DNA of 18,696 nt from an uncultured Alphaproteobacteria bacterium (GTDB lineage: Bacteria > Pseudomonadota > Alphaproteobacteria > Rs-D84). The notes beneath the pieces are model-generated. The model was given only the letters and a program-made list of their open reading frames with translations. It was not told where the DNA came from and searched no databases. The position numbers and the translations under genes were made by a program. This document shows, piece by piece, positions 1-9,986 of this stretch (its first letter is position 1; every line of letters begins with the position of its first letter). Location of the stretch: NCBI GenBank assembly GCA_944389685.1, contig CALXNF010000018.1, forward strand, positions 1 through 18,696, given 5' to 3'.

Positions 1-366
1 CAACAGCTTGCGACGGCAACGCAAGGCAGTAAAAACATAAAAGTTTCGGTTGTCGGTCATACGGATACTATGGGAAGTAAAGATTATAACTATGCTTTAG
101 GTGGTCGTCGTGCTGATGCCGTTCAGAAAATGTTGATTAAATACGGAATCCCAGCAAGTCAGATAGTCGCTGTCTCAGCAGGGGAAGAAGATTTAGCAGT
201 TCAGACCCCAGATGGTGTGGCAAATGCGGCAAATCGTAGGGTAAAAGTTGTAAAAGAAGTACATTATACAGAAGAACAACCGCAGCAAGTTCCTGTAACT
301 GTTGTTGAAGAATATGTTGCACCAGACGAAAGCGAGGTCTGCGGTATGTACGGATGTTCCGAATAA
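1..366 (+). CDS. OmpA/Pal-type peptidoglycan-binding protein, C-terminal part (5' end outside window)
   Basis: The reading frame is open from base 1, so this is the last 121 codons of a longer gene. It carries an OmpA C-terminal domain: GHTDTMGS near residues 19-26, then RRADAV, a helix ending in LIKYGIPASQI, the loop with GEEDLAV, and NRRVKVV near the end. In this family the Asp of GHTD and the Arg of NRRV hold the diaminopimelate of peptidoglycan, so the protein should anchor the outer membrane or an envelope complex to the cell wall. After the domain there is an acidic, valine-rich tail (about 35 residues) ending in a C-x4-C pair (CGMYGC) and SE, which is not part of the usual fold. Whether the missing N-terminus is a lipoprotein signal (Pal), a barrel (OmpA) or a motor-type TM segment (MotB) cannot be seen. 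No terminator was seen before the next promoter. Confidence 0.9.
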   Translation, partial: QQLATATQGSKNIKVSVVGHTDTMGSKDYNYALGGRRADAVQKMLIKYGIPASQIVAVSAGEEDLAVQTPDGVANAANRRVKVVKEVHYTEEQPQQVPVTVVEEYVAPDESEVCGMYGCSE

Positions 367-397
367 CTTGTCGGATTAGAAGTTTGTACAAAAATAC

Positions 398-426
398 TTG
401 ACAAAAAACATTTGTTAGTATATATT
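398..426 (+). promoter_or_regulatory. Sigma-70 promoter for the 51-residue protein
   Basis: TTGACA at 398-403, a 17-base spacer, and TATATT at 421-426: a perfect -35, optimal spacing and a one-mismatch -10. Transcription would start near 433, leaving a leader of about 30 bases before the ATG at 465. Confidence 0.85.
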
Positions 427-464
427 GCTTCTATCCGAGAGATGTTTGTGAAGAGGTATAGAAC

Positions 465-620
465 ATGACGGAAAAAAAGAATGATATTTTAAATGCTACT
501 GTTGCTTTGCAGGGTAAGGGTAATCCGGCAGCTAAATATAAAGAGGGTGTTGTAAATTTAGCTAAAGAATTGGCTGCCAGGAAAGTGGTGCTTAATGGAA
601 CCGAGGGAAAAGAATTTTAG
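465..620 (+). CDS. Small unknown protein (51 aa)
   Basis: A 51-codon frame, ATG to TAG, that I do not recognise. It begins MTEKKNDILNATVALQG and has a lysine- and alanine-rich middle (NPAAKYKEGVVNLAKEL) likely to form an amphipathic helix. No signal peptide or membrane segment is seen, so it is probably cytoplasmic. Support for it being real: it has its own excellent promoter (398-426), a good ribosome site AAGAGG eight bases before the ATG, and a strong terminator hairpin (674-705) downstream, so it forms a complete monocistronic unit. The sequence also starts like a stress or regulatory peptide, but that is a guess; no function is assigned. A small regulatory RNA that happens to contain a frame is the main alternative. 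Confidence 0.7.
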   Translation: MTEKKNDILNATVALQGKGNPAAKYKEGVVNLAKELAARKVVLNGTEGKEF

Positions 621-673
621 CCTCGTAAAGTTTTCTTGTATATAAAGCACATGAATTTTTATGTGTTATTAAT

Positions 674-705
674 AAAACCGCTGTTATAAGCGGTTTTATT
701 TTTTA
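674..705 (+). terminator. Rho-independent terminator, probably bidirectional
   Basis: Nine-base perfect stem AAAACCGCT (674-682) / AGCGGTTTT (689-697) with a 6-base loop, followed by ATTTTTT. It ends the small-gene transcript on the plus strand; the stop codon of the minus-strand gene at 696 lies inside the stem, so it may also serve that operon from the other side. Confidence 0.85.
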
Positions 706-902
706 GAAGCCCAAAATAATGACCACAACCAACCGATACCCGTCCAGCCAAAAAGCCAACTGGCTAAGCGGACAAGAATCATATCTTGCTTGCTTTTTTT
801 TGTTTGTCTGGCCAACCATGCAGGTGCCAGTACTATCGTAATAACAATAATACAGGCAAATATATATTTTAATGCAATTAAAATATCGGTGGTTATAGTC
901 AT
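696..902 (-). CDS. Small membrane protein, superinfection-immunity (Imm_superinfect) family
   Basis: A 68-residue protein with an N-terminal hydrophobic segment (about residues 8-29), a short basic loop (ARQTKKSKQD) and a C-terminal hydrophobic segment with the signature GWTGIGWLWSLFWA followed by KK. A proline in the first segment plus the GWTGIGW motif is what defines the superinfection-immunity family (PF14373 as I recall it, named after the phage T4 Imm protein). Many bacterial members sit in ordinary genomes with no tested role, so DNA-entry exclusion should not be assumed. It starts 21 bases after the enolase stop on the same strand, so it is probably co-transcribed with eno. Its stop codon lies inside the terminator hairpin at 674-697. 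The upstream ribosome site is weak. Confidence 0.75.
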   Translation of the reverse strand: MTITTDILIALKYIFACIIVITIVLAPAWLARQTKKSKQDMILVRLASWLFGWTGIGWLWSLFWASKK

Positions 903-923
903 TCGTTGCTTCTTTGAAAGGTA

Positions 924-2268
<1,345 letters not shown>

Positions 2269-2298
2269 CATAAATTTGGACGGAAAGAAATAAAAATT

Positions 2299-5200
2299 AT
2301 GATGAAAAAGACAATATTTTTTATATTGTGCTTGGCACCGTTAGGTGCGCAGGCCGCTATTACTGTTAACGGTACGGAGGATAGCCCTTTAACGGGTTAT
2401 GATGTCACAGAGGCTATATCCGTTGATAATATGGTTGTTGGGGGTGCCATACCAGAAGATGCAAGCGCATATAATAATTTTTATGCGGGGCAATATATAA
2501 GTGATAATTTTACGGTTCTTTCTGGTACTGGTATAACTGTTAATGATACAGTTGAAATTTTAGAAGATTACTATCTTGGTTTAGGTTCTTCATCTGGAAC
2601 TGCTGGGGGGCCAATAAATGTGTCTTTAGGTGCGGTAAACGCATTTGGGGAATTCGTTGTTCAAAATGTAGGTGATTTTTCTGTAACTAATGGAATCATG
2701 GTTGGGAACGGGTTCGTTGTACAATCGAATTCTATGGGAACTGGGGCTATTGATATAACTGGTGGCGTCACGAATGTTAATGTGACGGGAAATGCTCAGA
2801 TGTTAAGCCTTTCTAATACCGGAAGTGGTACGACTTACGTTAAGGCGGGTTCTATTTATATAGGCGACAAAGATGCTGGGGCGACAGGCTTCGTTCAGAA
2901 TGGTGGTAATGCACAGAGTATGACGTTGGTTGCAGATAATAATATCGATATTACAGGTAGCATTAATAATTATACTTCTGATATGAATATAGATGCTGGT
3001 GGCGATGTAGTCGTTTCTGGAACTATATCAAATGACGACTCTATGAATATAGAGGCGGCTAATTTGAACGTTATAGGGGGGGGGACGCAACAAAGCCCCA
3101 GTTCTTTTAGTAGTTCTGGTGATTTAATAATAAATGTTTCTGGGGTAACCACGTTTGCTTATGGACTAGATTTAAGTTCAATGGCTGAAGATGATGTTTT
3201 TTCTTTAGAAACGGGTACATTAAACTTTGGGTCGCAAAGTGATTGGTCGGGGACGTTTACTAATAAGTTAAATAGTTTTACGTTAACTATAAATGATACA
3301 GCTTTTGATATTCTGGGAGATATAAAGAATGGTTTCGTAAACAGCAGTACGGAAACGCCAGATTATAATCAAAATGCGTCAATGACTCTGACCGTTCCTT
3401 CGTTGGCAGTTAATTCCATAACAAATTATGCATCATTAGTTATTAATGCGACTGAAGGTGGTGCTACAGGAACTGGGGTGGTGGTTAGAAAAGGAATGGA
3501 AACCGCAGAAGGTTCTTATACGAATATAGATTCTGCCAATGCTTTAAATGTTGTTGGTAATATTTCAAATAGTGGGGAAATGCTTTTAAAGGCTAATGAT
3601 ATCCAATTAGCGGGGCTTACTAATTCTGGAGGAGATGTTAGCGTTGTTGCACCGACAAGTGCAGAAGGAAGTATATTAATTTCTGGTAATGTGACTAATA
3701 CATCGGGAACAACTAATATAAATGCAAAAGATATAAATATAGCTGGAAATATAAACAATATTTCCGGTACAACAAGCATAGTTGGTTCGGATACAAATGG
3801 TACAGATTTGCAGGTCGGGGCAATAAATGTCTTTGGTGGTAGTCTTGATATCGGCGCGTTAATTGGTAGCGTTGCTGTTGCCAACGGGGTAAGCGTTGGT
3901 AAACAGGGGACTTTGAATATCGGTAGTTCTACGAAATCTTTTGTAGCCAAAAATTCAATCCAAATTGCTGGTGATTTGAACTTTGGGGGTACAGGTAGTT
4001 CGTCGGGTAATGGCGGGGTTAATGTTGCCGCATCTGGGGCGCAAAATTTCTTGATGTATGCATCTTCTGCTGAGGGAATTTTAACCATTGGTGGGACATT
4101 AAATTTAACGCAAGAAAATGGTGCTGCGTATAATGCTACGTTGGCTGCGAATACGATGACTATTAACGATGTGAACGTTTCTGGTACAAATAATACATTA
4201 GTTCTGGGGAACGGTGAAGGACAGCAGCTGACCGTAAATGAAGCCATGAATGTTAGCAATGGTGCTACTGTTGAATTGGTTGTTGATGATACAGATGTGG
4301 GAAGTTTAAATGTTCTGTCAGGTGGTAAGTTAATTGCAAGTGGAAGGCAAATTACCGCAACTAATGGCAATATCAATATTGCTGATAATGTTTGGTTTAA
4401 TGGAAATAGTGGAACTTCATATTCAGGTTTGATTGTTAAAAATACAGATAGCTTAAGTTTGAAATCTGATACGGGGCAGATAAGTATTGCCGGAGGAATT
4501 AATTTAGGTGCGGAAAATAATTTGACTTTAGAAGTTGGTGATACCGAAAACCAAGTTGAAACAGCCGTGGTAAAAATAGGCAACGTTATCGGAACTTCTG
4601 GAACGCTGAATATAAATGTTAATGGAATCAGCGAAGCAAATGTTTTACTAGCAGGAGTCAATATTACTGGGGATGGTGTAGTAAATATTGATTCTAATAT
4701 TGCTTCTAATGTTATTGCATCTGATAAAATTATCGTTAATGGCGATGTTGTTCAAGGTGCTCAGACAGGAAGTTTGAATTTCTTAGCGGATGACATAACC
4801 GTTGCTGGTGTAGCCCTGAATTCTGCTGGTAGTTATTTTGCTGATAATGGTAGTGCCGTGTTCGAGTTTTCTGATGACGTGGCTTTTGGTGGAAATTTAA
4901 ATGTCGGGGAAAGTGCTGAAACTACTTTTGGGGCGGCCTCGTTTTCTGCAGCCCAGATAGATAATATGGGGGGGATAACTATAAACACAGATTCCGGTAT
5001 TATAATTGATTCTGTTGATAATGAAGGTACTTTGGTATTGAATTCTGGTAACGGTTCGATAGCGGCAAATAATTTTGTGGTAGGAAATGTAGGGACTGTC
5101 ACGTTAATGGGGCAGGGAATAAGTGTAGAAGAAGTTTTTTCTACACAGAATTCAATACTTTATCAAAATTCTGCAGACGCAGAAGTTAATATAGCGTCTA

Positions 5201-7170
5201 ATAATTATGTAATAACAACCAATCAATTTAATGCAGCTGGTGTAAACCAAGTTTCTGGGAATTTGCAAATAAATGCGAACACTGTGAATATTACGGGTGA
5301 TGTAATAGGAACAAATGTAAAATTTGGTAAAACTGCTGTAAATTCGTGGGCTGATGCGACTATTGGTGGAAGTGTTTTTGGTGGCGTAGATTTCTGGGGG
5401 ATAAAAAGTTTAAGTATAAATAATAATTATACGTTTGATAATAACAGTGATTTGTGGGTTGCTGTTATGCCGGAAAACGAAACAACCAAGAATTATTGGG
5501 CTACAATTGAAGCGACTGCGGATAATAAAATCGGTGAAATTACTAATGCCGATAATGGGGAGGCTTTGATAACAGTCGGGAATAAATTTATCTCTAATAT
5601 ATCAGGCATTGTAATGGATACCGCAGATACGCAACCGCAAGTTGGAGTGACGTTATTTGATACAGTAGATCAAGGTACTGCAATTTGGTTGTTACATGCT
5701 GAAAATGGTATAGAGATAGCTGACGCTTTTGAAAAATTGCGTAATTTGGACGTCAAATTTTGCAATGCGAGTGGGTCTATATGCATAAATTATGCGGATG
5801 CATTACAGGCGGCAAGTGACGGTACGTATAGCGAAAGTGGTAATTTACCAATTTATATCTCTGAACGTGATACAGATGGCGATGGTATTGCGGACAGTCT
5901 TTACGTAGTGTTTGATCCGAATTTCGGGGGGCCGGTTAATATATTTAAATTGCAACCAATTGTAGCAGATGCAATTCCTCATACTAATGGAGAATATATA
6001 TCTGCGGGGGCATTGGACAATTTAATTGCGGGGCAGTTGCAGAATACAGAATTTTATAATAATTCGCCGATAGAAATAATCCCGCAGATATTTAGCGGAA
6101 CAAATTTAGCACAAATGGCGGACGAATTATATGAAAGAATGGAATACTATAATATGACCGGCGAAAGTCAGATATTAGTAAACTTTAGCCGTTTATTTCA
6201 ACCGCGTGAGTTAGAGCAAATTGCTGGAAGTGTGGCTTTGAACGAGCATACAAATTTCCGTGATTTTGAAGATCGTATGTTGGATGAGTTTATTTGGAAC
6301 AGGAATCGTAATTTGAAAAAAGCTTGGCTAGATGCTGACTTTGGAATGTTCTTTCAAAATGTATCCGATGGCAAACATGCAGATGGACAAAGATTTAGCA
6401 TTTCTGGTGGGTTTGATTGGCAACATTCTGAGAAAACTTTATTTGGTTTGACTGGGCGCGTATCAAATTCAACCAGTGATAATTCTGATGCGATTGAATT
6501 GGGGTATTTGCCAAATACTTCTGTCTCTGGTTTAGTTGATTTAACAGTAGATGATTTAAACATCGGTGTTGGTGCCTATATGATAAAGATTCTTGGTGAA
6601 AAAACGCGGTTATATGGAAATGCTTTCTTAGACGCACATTTCATCGATGTTTCTAGGGATCAGACGCTAGTTGATCATATTGATGGAAGCGGTAATGTCT
6701 TTAGCATCATCAGTGAGTGGGGCTTAATGCATGATTGGTTGAATCAATATATCGTTGGTAATGCGTATGCACGTGTTGGCTATAATTTTGGCTTTGATGT
6801 TTCGGAACAGGCAGGGGGACAAGATTATATGGAAATGCAATCGGATGGTTATTTGATCTTAACACCTGGGTATACATTAACGGCTCAAAAACGTATATAT
6901 CCGTCCGCTTGGTTCCAGATACGTCCGTATGCTTCAGTCGGTGTGGAATATGATGTGCTTGGTGCACCTGATTATGTAAAATATAAATTTGCGTTGGCTG
7001 ATAAATATACTAAATATGACGTTGATATCGATCCTTTGTGGGCGAATATTGGTGGTGGAGTAGAATTTTTGTCTGCAAACGGAATTCAGGTTGGCGTTGA
7101 TTATCGTTATCAATATAATGATGCGATACAGTTGCATAATATTAAACTATCTGGTTCTTATCGCTTTTAA
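2299..7170 (+). CDS. Large autotransporter (type Va secretion), beta-helix passenger with C-terminal barrel
   Basis: A 1623-residue surface protein. Residues 1-19/20 are a Sec signal peptide (MMKKTIFFILCLAP...AQA|A). Residues about 20-1150 are a long low-complexity passenger full of short Asn/Gly/Ser/Val-rich strands (patterns such as INVNG, NITG, GNISN), typical of a right-handed beta-helix. C1155 and C1162 form a close pair rare in autotransporter passengers. DTDGDGIAD near 1191-1199 matches a calcium-binding DxDxDG loop. A helical linker (about 1272-1335) leads into an autotransporter barrel of about 285 residues that ends in the canonical aromatic terminus (LSGSYRF). The barrel inserts in the outer membrane and exports the passenger; adhesion or aggregation is the usual role but no known binding domain is visible. 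Two adjacent ATGs (2299, 2302) are possible starts. Monocistronic: own promoter and a strong terminator. Confidence 0.92.
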   Translation: MMKKTIFFILCLAPLGAQAAITVNGTEDSPLTGYDVTEAISVDNMVVGGAIPEDASAYNNFYAGQYISDNFTVLSGTGITVNDTVEILEDYYLGLGSSSGTAGGPINVSLGAVNAFGEFVVQNVGDFSVTNGIMVGNGFVVQSNSMGTGAIDITGGVTNVNVTGNAQMLSLSNTGSGTTYVKAGSIYIGDKDAGATGFVQNGGNAQSMTLVADNNIDITGSINNYTSDMNIDAGGDVVVSGTISNDDSMNIEAANLNVIGGGTQQSPSSFSSSGDLIINVSGVTTFAYGLDLSSMAEDDVFSLETGTLNFGSQSDWSGTFTNKLNSFTLTINDTAFDILGDIKNGFVNSSTETPDYNQNASMTLTVPSLAVNSITNYASLVINATEGGATGTGVVVRKGMETAEGSYTNIDSANALNVVGNISNSGEMLLKANDIQLAGLTNSGGDVSVVAPTSAEGSILISGNVTNTSGTTNINAKDINIAGNINNISGTTSIVGSDTNGTDLQVGAINVFGGSLDIGALIGSVAVANGVSVGKQGTLNIGSSTKSFVAKNSIQIAGDLNFGGTGSSSGNGGVNVAASGAQNFLMYASSAEGILTIGGTLNLTQENGAAYNATLAANTMTINDVNVSGTNNTLVLGNGEGQQLTVNEAMNVSNGATVELVVDDTDVGSLNVLSGGKLIASGRQITATNGNINIADNVWFNGNSGTSYSGLIVKNTDSLSLKSDTGQISIAGGINLGAENNLTLEVGDTENQVETAVVKIGNVIGTSGTLNINVNGISEANVLLAGVNITGDGVVNIDSNIASNVIASDKIIVNGDVVQGAQTGSLNFLADDITVAGVALNSAGSYFADNGSAVFEFSDDVAFGGNLNVGESAETTFGAASFSAAQIDNMGGITINTDSGIIIDSVDNEGTLVLNSGNGSIAANNFVVGNVGTVTLMGQGISVEEVFSTQNSILYQNSADAEVNIASNNYVITTNQFNAAGVNQVSGNLQINANTVNITGDVIGTNVKFGKTAVNSWADATIGGSVFGGVDFWGIKSLSINNNYTFDNNSDLWVAVMPENETTKNYWATIEATADNKIGEITNADNGEALITVGNKFISNISGIVMDTADTQPQVGVTLFDTVDQGTAIWLLHAENGIEIADAFEKLRNLDVKFCNASGSICINYADALQAASDGTYSESGNLPIYISERDTDGDGIADSLYVVFDPNFGGPVNIFKLQPIVADAIPHTNGEYISAGALDNLIAGQLQNTEFYNNSPIEIIPQIFSGTNLAQMADELYERMEYYNMTGESQILVNFSRLFQPRELEQIAGSVALNEHTNFRDFEDRMLDEFIWNRNRNLKKAWLDADFGMFFQNVSDGKHADGQRFSISGGFDWQHSEKTLFGLTGRVSNSTSDNSDAIELGYLPNTSVSGLVDLTVDDLNIGVGAYMIKILGEKTRLYGNAFLDAHFIDVSRDQTLVDHIDGSGNVFSIISEWGLMHDWLNQYIVGNAYARVGYNFGFDVSEQAGGQDYMEMQSDGYLILTPGYTLTAQKRIYPSAWFQIRPYASVGVEYDVLGAPDYVKYKFALADKYTKYDVDIDPLWANIGGGVEFLSANGIQVGVDYRYQYNDAIQLHNIKLSGSYRF

Positions 7171-7171
7171 T

Positions 7172-7210
7172 AAACAAAAACCGGCTTGAAGGCCGGTTTT
7201 TGTTTGTTTT
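7172..7210 (+). terminator. Rho-independent terminator of the autotransporter gene
   Basis: Fourteen-base perfect stem (7172-7185 with 7192-7205, core CCGGC/GCCGG), loop TTGAAG, then a T-rich tail. It begins one base after the stop codon of the autotransporter gene. Confidence 0.9.
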
Positions 7211-7958
7211 TTGTTCTAAAGTTGCGGTTTTGCCGAGTGGTTATATACTTATTGGTGATAGGATAATAAAATATAATTATGAAAATAATAATATTTATGT
7301 CGGGGATGCTTTTTATGTATCTGAGGGAAAGATCATAGAAATAAATAAAAGTAGTGAAATTTTAATGGACACAATTTTGTTTGATTTTAAAACAAAAACT
7401 TTTCGTGACGTTACACAACCATATTATGAAAATACATATTTAGTAAATTTATTTACCGATATCACAAAAAATAAGAACGCCGGTATAAAGAAAAATAAAG
7501 ACAAGACAAGTTCTTTTGTTGTAAACGATTCCCAGATTGCTACGTTATCTGGAAGCAAGATAATATCTTTGATTTTACCTGGTATACAAGAAATTAGAGG
7601 GCTTCCCAGACATTTTGGGAAGTTCGTTTGTCATTTAAGTATACCAGATACAGAAGTTATACCAGATAAGTTTTTCGAAGATAATTTGGTGTTATGCGAA
7701 TTGAATGCGCCACGTTTGAAACGTATGAGAAGCGGGTGCTTTAGGTATAATAAAATTTTGCTATTATTGGATGCGCCTAAGTTAAGAGAAATATTATCGG
7801 GATGTTTTGAGCGAAATGTAAAGCTAGAAGTATTAAATTTGCCTAAGATAGAAACACTAGGATCAAATTGTTTTAAAAATAATGTAGCTTTATCAGAGCA
7901 GTTAGAAAAAATTTGTGGAAATGATAACTCCGTTCCATCAGGGGGGTGTTGTCATTAA
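7200..7958 (+). CDS. BspA-type leucine-rich-repeat protein, probably 5'-truncated
   Basis: The frame holds at least four 22-residue repeats of the LRR_5/BspA kind starting at about residues 146, 168, 190 and 212 (e.g. LNAPRLKRMRSGCF, LDAPKLREILSGCF, LNLPKIETLGSNCF). The first 100 residues (GYILIGDRIIKYNYENNN...) are not repeats but look like genuine protein. There is no credible start: the frame opens with a TTG inside the terminator hairpin of the preceding gene, no ribosome site precedes it, and the first ATG is only at codon 56 (7365-7367). No signal peptide is visible, although such proteins are usually exported. The C-terminus ends oddly in SVPSGGCCH. I read it as the remnant of a longer surface or secreted LRR protein whose 5' end was lost, or possibly a gene using an unusual start. 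The frame is still intact over 250 codons, so loss would be recent. Confidence 0.6.
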   Translation: MFVFCSKVAVLPSGYILIGDRIIKYNYENNNIYVGDAFYVSEGKIIEINKSSEILMDTILFDFKTKTFRDVTQPYYENTYLVNLFTDITKNKNAGIKKNKDKTSSFVVNDSQIATLSGSKIISLILPGIQEIRGLPRHFGKFVCHLSIPDTEVIPDKFFEDNLVLCELNAPRLKRMRSGCFRYNKILLLLDAPKLREILSGCFERNVKLEVLNLPKIETLGSNCFKNNVALSEQLEKICGNDNSVPSGGCCH

Positions 7959-8021
7959 TCTTTTGGGGCTCAGTTAGAATTATTACAAAAAATGAAAAGT
8001 TCGAAAATTCAAAAAATTAAA

Positions 8022-8050
8022 TAATAAACCGCGCAATGCGCGGTTTATTA
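8022..8050 (-). terminator. Terminator of ssb
   Basis: Thirteen-base perfect stem (8022-8034 with 8038-8050, core CCGCGC/GCGCGG) and a 3-base loop; read on the minus strand it is followed by TTTAATTTTTTG. The ssb stop codon (8048-8050) is part of the stem. It may also block read-through from the LRR frame on the other strand, but the T-run there is poor. Confidence 0.85.
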
Positions 8051-8509
8051 AAACGGTATGTCATCACCAATATCCGCAACGGATATTTCTTCTCGTGGTT
8101 GTTGTGTTGCAGACGATGATGAGTAATCATTGTTCGTAGATGTATTATCTAAACTTTTGGCCCCAGAAAGAATAACCATTTGCCCCGCAAATTGATTAAG
8201 AACGACTTCTGTCGTGAATACATCTAGACCTTGTTGATTTTGCCATTTACGCGTGCGCAAAGACCCCTCTATATACAACTTTGTACCTTTTTGAAGCATG
8301 CGTTCAGCGACATCTACAAGGTTAGAGTTGAATATAACAATACGATGCCATTCTGTTTGCTCTTTTTGTTCGCCACTTTGTCTATCACGCCAACGATCTG
8401 AAGTTGCTAATGAAAAGCTTACTACTTTTTGACCATTTTGCATTGTACGAACTTGTGGATCTTGCCCGACGTTACCGACAAGTATTACTTTATTTATGCT
8501 GCCTGCCAT
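8048..8509 (-). CDS. ssb: Single-stranded DNA-binding protein
   Basis: Coats single-stranded DNA in replication, repair and recombination and recruits partner enzymes. The 153-residue product has the OB fold at residues about 5-112 ([50 protein letters not shown]), with tryptophans at 40, 54 and 89, the DNA-stacking positions known in the E. coli protein. A short Ser/Asn/Gln-rich linker leads to the acidic C-terminal tip DIGDDIPF, the docking peptide for partner proteins. Length is slightly below the usual 160-180. The ATG at 8509 is preceded by AAGGAAG at good spacing. Divergent from rho with 208 bases between; no strong -35/-10 for ssb could be singled out there. Confidence 0.97.
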   Translation of the reverse strand: MAGSINKVILVGNVGQDPQVRTMQNGQKVVSFSLATSDRWRDRQSGEQKEQTEWHRIVIFNSNLVDVAERMLQKGTKLYIEGSLRTRKWQNQQGLDVFTTEVVLNQFAGQMVILSGAKSLDNTSTNNDYSSSSATQQPREEISVADIGDDIPF

Positions 8510-8624
8510 CGTATCTTCCTTTTAGTTATCTCACTTAGTATGTATAATTTGAGCAATAAAAGTAAAAAAATGCAAGAAAAATAGTTTTTTATACTTGGCT
8601 TAGCCCCTTTAAAATTGTCAAGAC

Positions 8625-8653
8625 TTGACTTTTTGTCAAAAATAGTATATAAT
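8625..8653 (+). promoter_or_regulatory. Sigma-70 promoter of rho
   Basis: TTGACT (8625-8630), 17-base spacer, perfect TATAAT (8648-8653). The start site near 8660 gives a leader of about 58 bases before the rho ATG. That leader contains the imperfect hairpin described separately. Confidence 0.85.
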
Positions 8654-8670
8654 TTCTTTCGTCTAATAAG

Positions 8671-8695
8671 GGGAGGTCGAGTTCTCGAAAGTCCC
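8671..8695 (+). promoter_or_regulatory. Hairpin in the rho leader
   Basis: GGGA (8671-8674) can pair with TCCC (8692-8695), and TCGAG (8677-8681) with CTCGA (8684-8688), separated by a small internal loop. It lies between the predicted start site and the ribosome site AAGGG (about 8705-8709). Rho synthesis is autoregulated in the leader in E. coli; a similar role here is only inference. Confidence 0.35.
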
Positions 8696-8717
8696 AATTT
8701 CCAAAAAGGGTTATTTA

Positions 8718-9986
8718 ATGCATATAAATGAATTAAAGGCTAAAACGCCACAGCAGCTATTAAAAATGGCTGAAGATATGGGGATAGAAAACCCATCTCA
8801 GTTAAATGTTCAGCAGTTACGTTTCGCGGTAATGCGTGTATTTGCCGCAGATAATAAAATAACGTTGATAGGGGATGGGGTTCTTGAACGTATGCAAGAC
8901 GGCTTTGGTTTCTTGCGTGCACCGGAAAGTAATTATTTAGCGGGGCCAGATGATTTATATGTTTCGCCGGCACTAATAAAAAAGTATGGTTTAAAAACGG
9001 GTGATTATGTTGAGGGGCAGATTCAGGCACCACAGAATGAATCAGAACGTTATTTTGCTTTGGAAACGATAGAACGCGTAAATGGTGGAGATCCCGATAA
9101 ACTACGTCACAGGGTATCTTTTGATGATATGACGCCGTTATATCCAGATGAAATGTTGAAAATGGAAGTTGCGGACGATAAAGATAAAGGGCGCAGTTTA
9201 TCCGCGCGTGTGATTGATTTGATTGCGCCGACAGGTAAAGGACAGCGTAGTTTGATTGTTGCGCCTCCTCGTACTGGTAAGACAGTTATGTTGCAGAATA
9301 TTGCTCATTCTATTGCAACAAATTATCCTGATGTAAAATTAATTGTTTTACTGATTGACGAGCGACCAGAAGAAGTTACAGATATGCAACGTAGTGTTAA
9401 AGGCGAGGTAATATCATCTACTTTTGATGAACCGGCTGCACGTCACATTCAGGTCGCAGAAATGGTTATCGAAAAGGCTAAGCGTTTAGTAGAAGCTGGG
9501 CAAGACGTTGTCATATTGTTGGATTCAATTACCCGCTTAGGGCGTGCATATAATACCGTTGTGCCAAGTAGTGGTAAGGTATTAACAGGCGGTGTCGATG
9601 CATATGCCTTGCAACGCCCAAAACGTTTCTTTGGTGCTGCCAGAAATATAGAAGGTGGGGGCAGTTTAACAATTATTGCAACCGCATTGGTTGATACCGG
9701 TTCTAAAATGGACGAGGTTATATTTGAAGAATTTAAAGGTACAGGTAACAGCGAGATAATTTTAGATAGAAAATTATCTGATAAGCGCGTTTACCCTGCA
9801 ATAGATATAACTAAATCTGGTACTAGAAAAGAAGATTTACTTGTGGGTAAAGATACCTTATCAAAGATGTATGTTTTGCGTCGAATAATAAACCCTATGG
9901 GCACGTTAGAGGCGATGGAATTCTTGTTGGATAAGTTGCGACTAACGAAAACGAACGACGATTTCTTTTCCTCTATGAATCAGTAA
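8718..9986 (+). CDS. rho: Transcription termination factor Rho
   Basis: Hexameric RNA-dependent ATPase that ends transcription of untranslated RNA. The 422 residues match the family length. Order: N-terminal helical Rho_N domain (1-45), cold-shock-like RNA-binding domain (about 50-120, RNP1-type DGFGFLR at 61-67), RecA-like ATPase with Walker A APPRTGKT (182-189, K188), catalytic [10 protein letters not shown] (214-223), Walker [11 protein letters not shown], the Q-loop [10 protein letters not shown] (289-298) and the R-loop EFKGTGNSE. The Walker A reads PPRTGKT where E. coli has PPKAGKT; this looks like a natural lineage variant. No long insertion. Own promoter (8625-8653) and a terminator that begins inside the stop codon, so it is monocistronic. 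Ribosome site AAGGG, about 8 bases before ATG. Confidence 0.98.
   Translation: MHINELKAKTPQQLLKMAEDMGIENPSQLNVQQLRFAVMRVFAADNKITLIGDGVLERMQDGFGFLRAPESNYLAGPDDLYVSPALIKKYGLKTGDYVEGQIQAPQNESERYFALETIERVNGGDPDKLRHRVSFDDMTPLYPDEMLKMEVADDKDKGRSLSARVIDLIAPTGKGQRSLIVAPPRTGKTVMLQNIAHSIATNYPDVKLIVLLIDERPEEVTDMQRSVKGEVISSTFDEPAARHIQVAEMVIEKAKRLVEAGQDVVILLDSITRLGRAYNTVVPSSGKVLTGGVDAYALQRPKRFFGAARNIEGGGSLTIIATALVDTGSKMDEVIFEEFKGTGNSEIILDRKLSDKRVYPAIDITKSGTRKEDLLVGKDTLSKMYVLRRIINPMGTLEAMEFLLDKLRLTKTNDDFFSSMNQ

Noticed and set aside
3516..4661. 381-codon open frame on the minus strand inside the autotransporter gene
   Set aside because: It mirrors the repetitive passenger coding in reverse; composition (Pro/Phe/Thr/Leu-rich without motif) and lack of a ribosome site mark it as a shadow.
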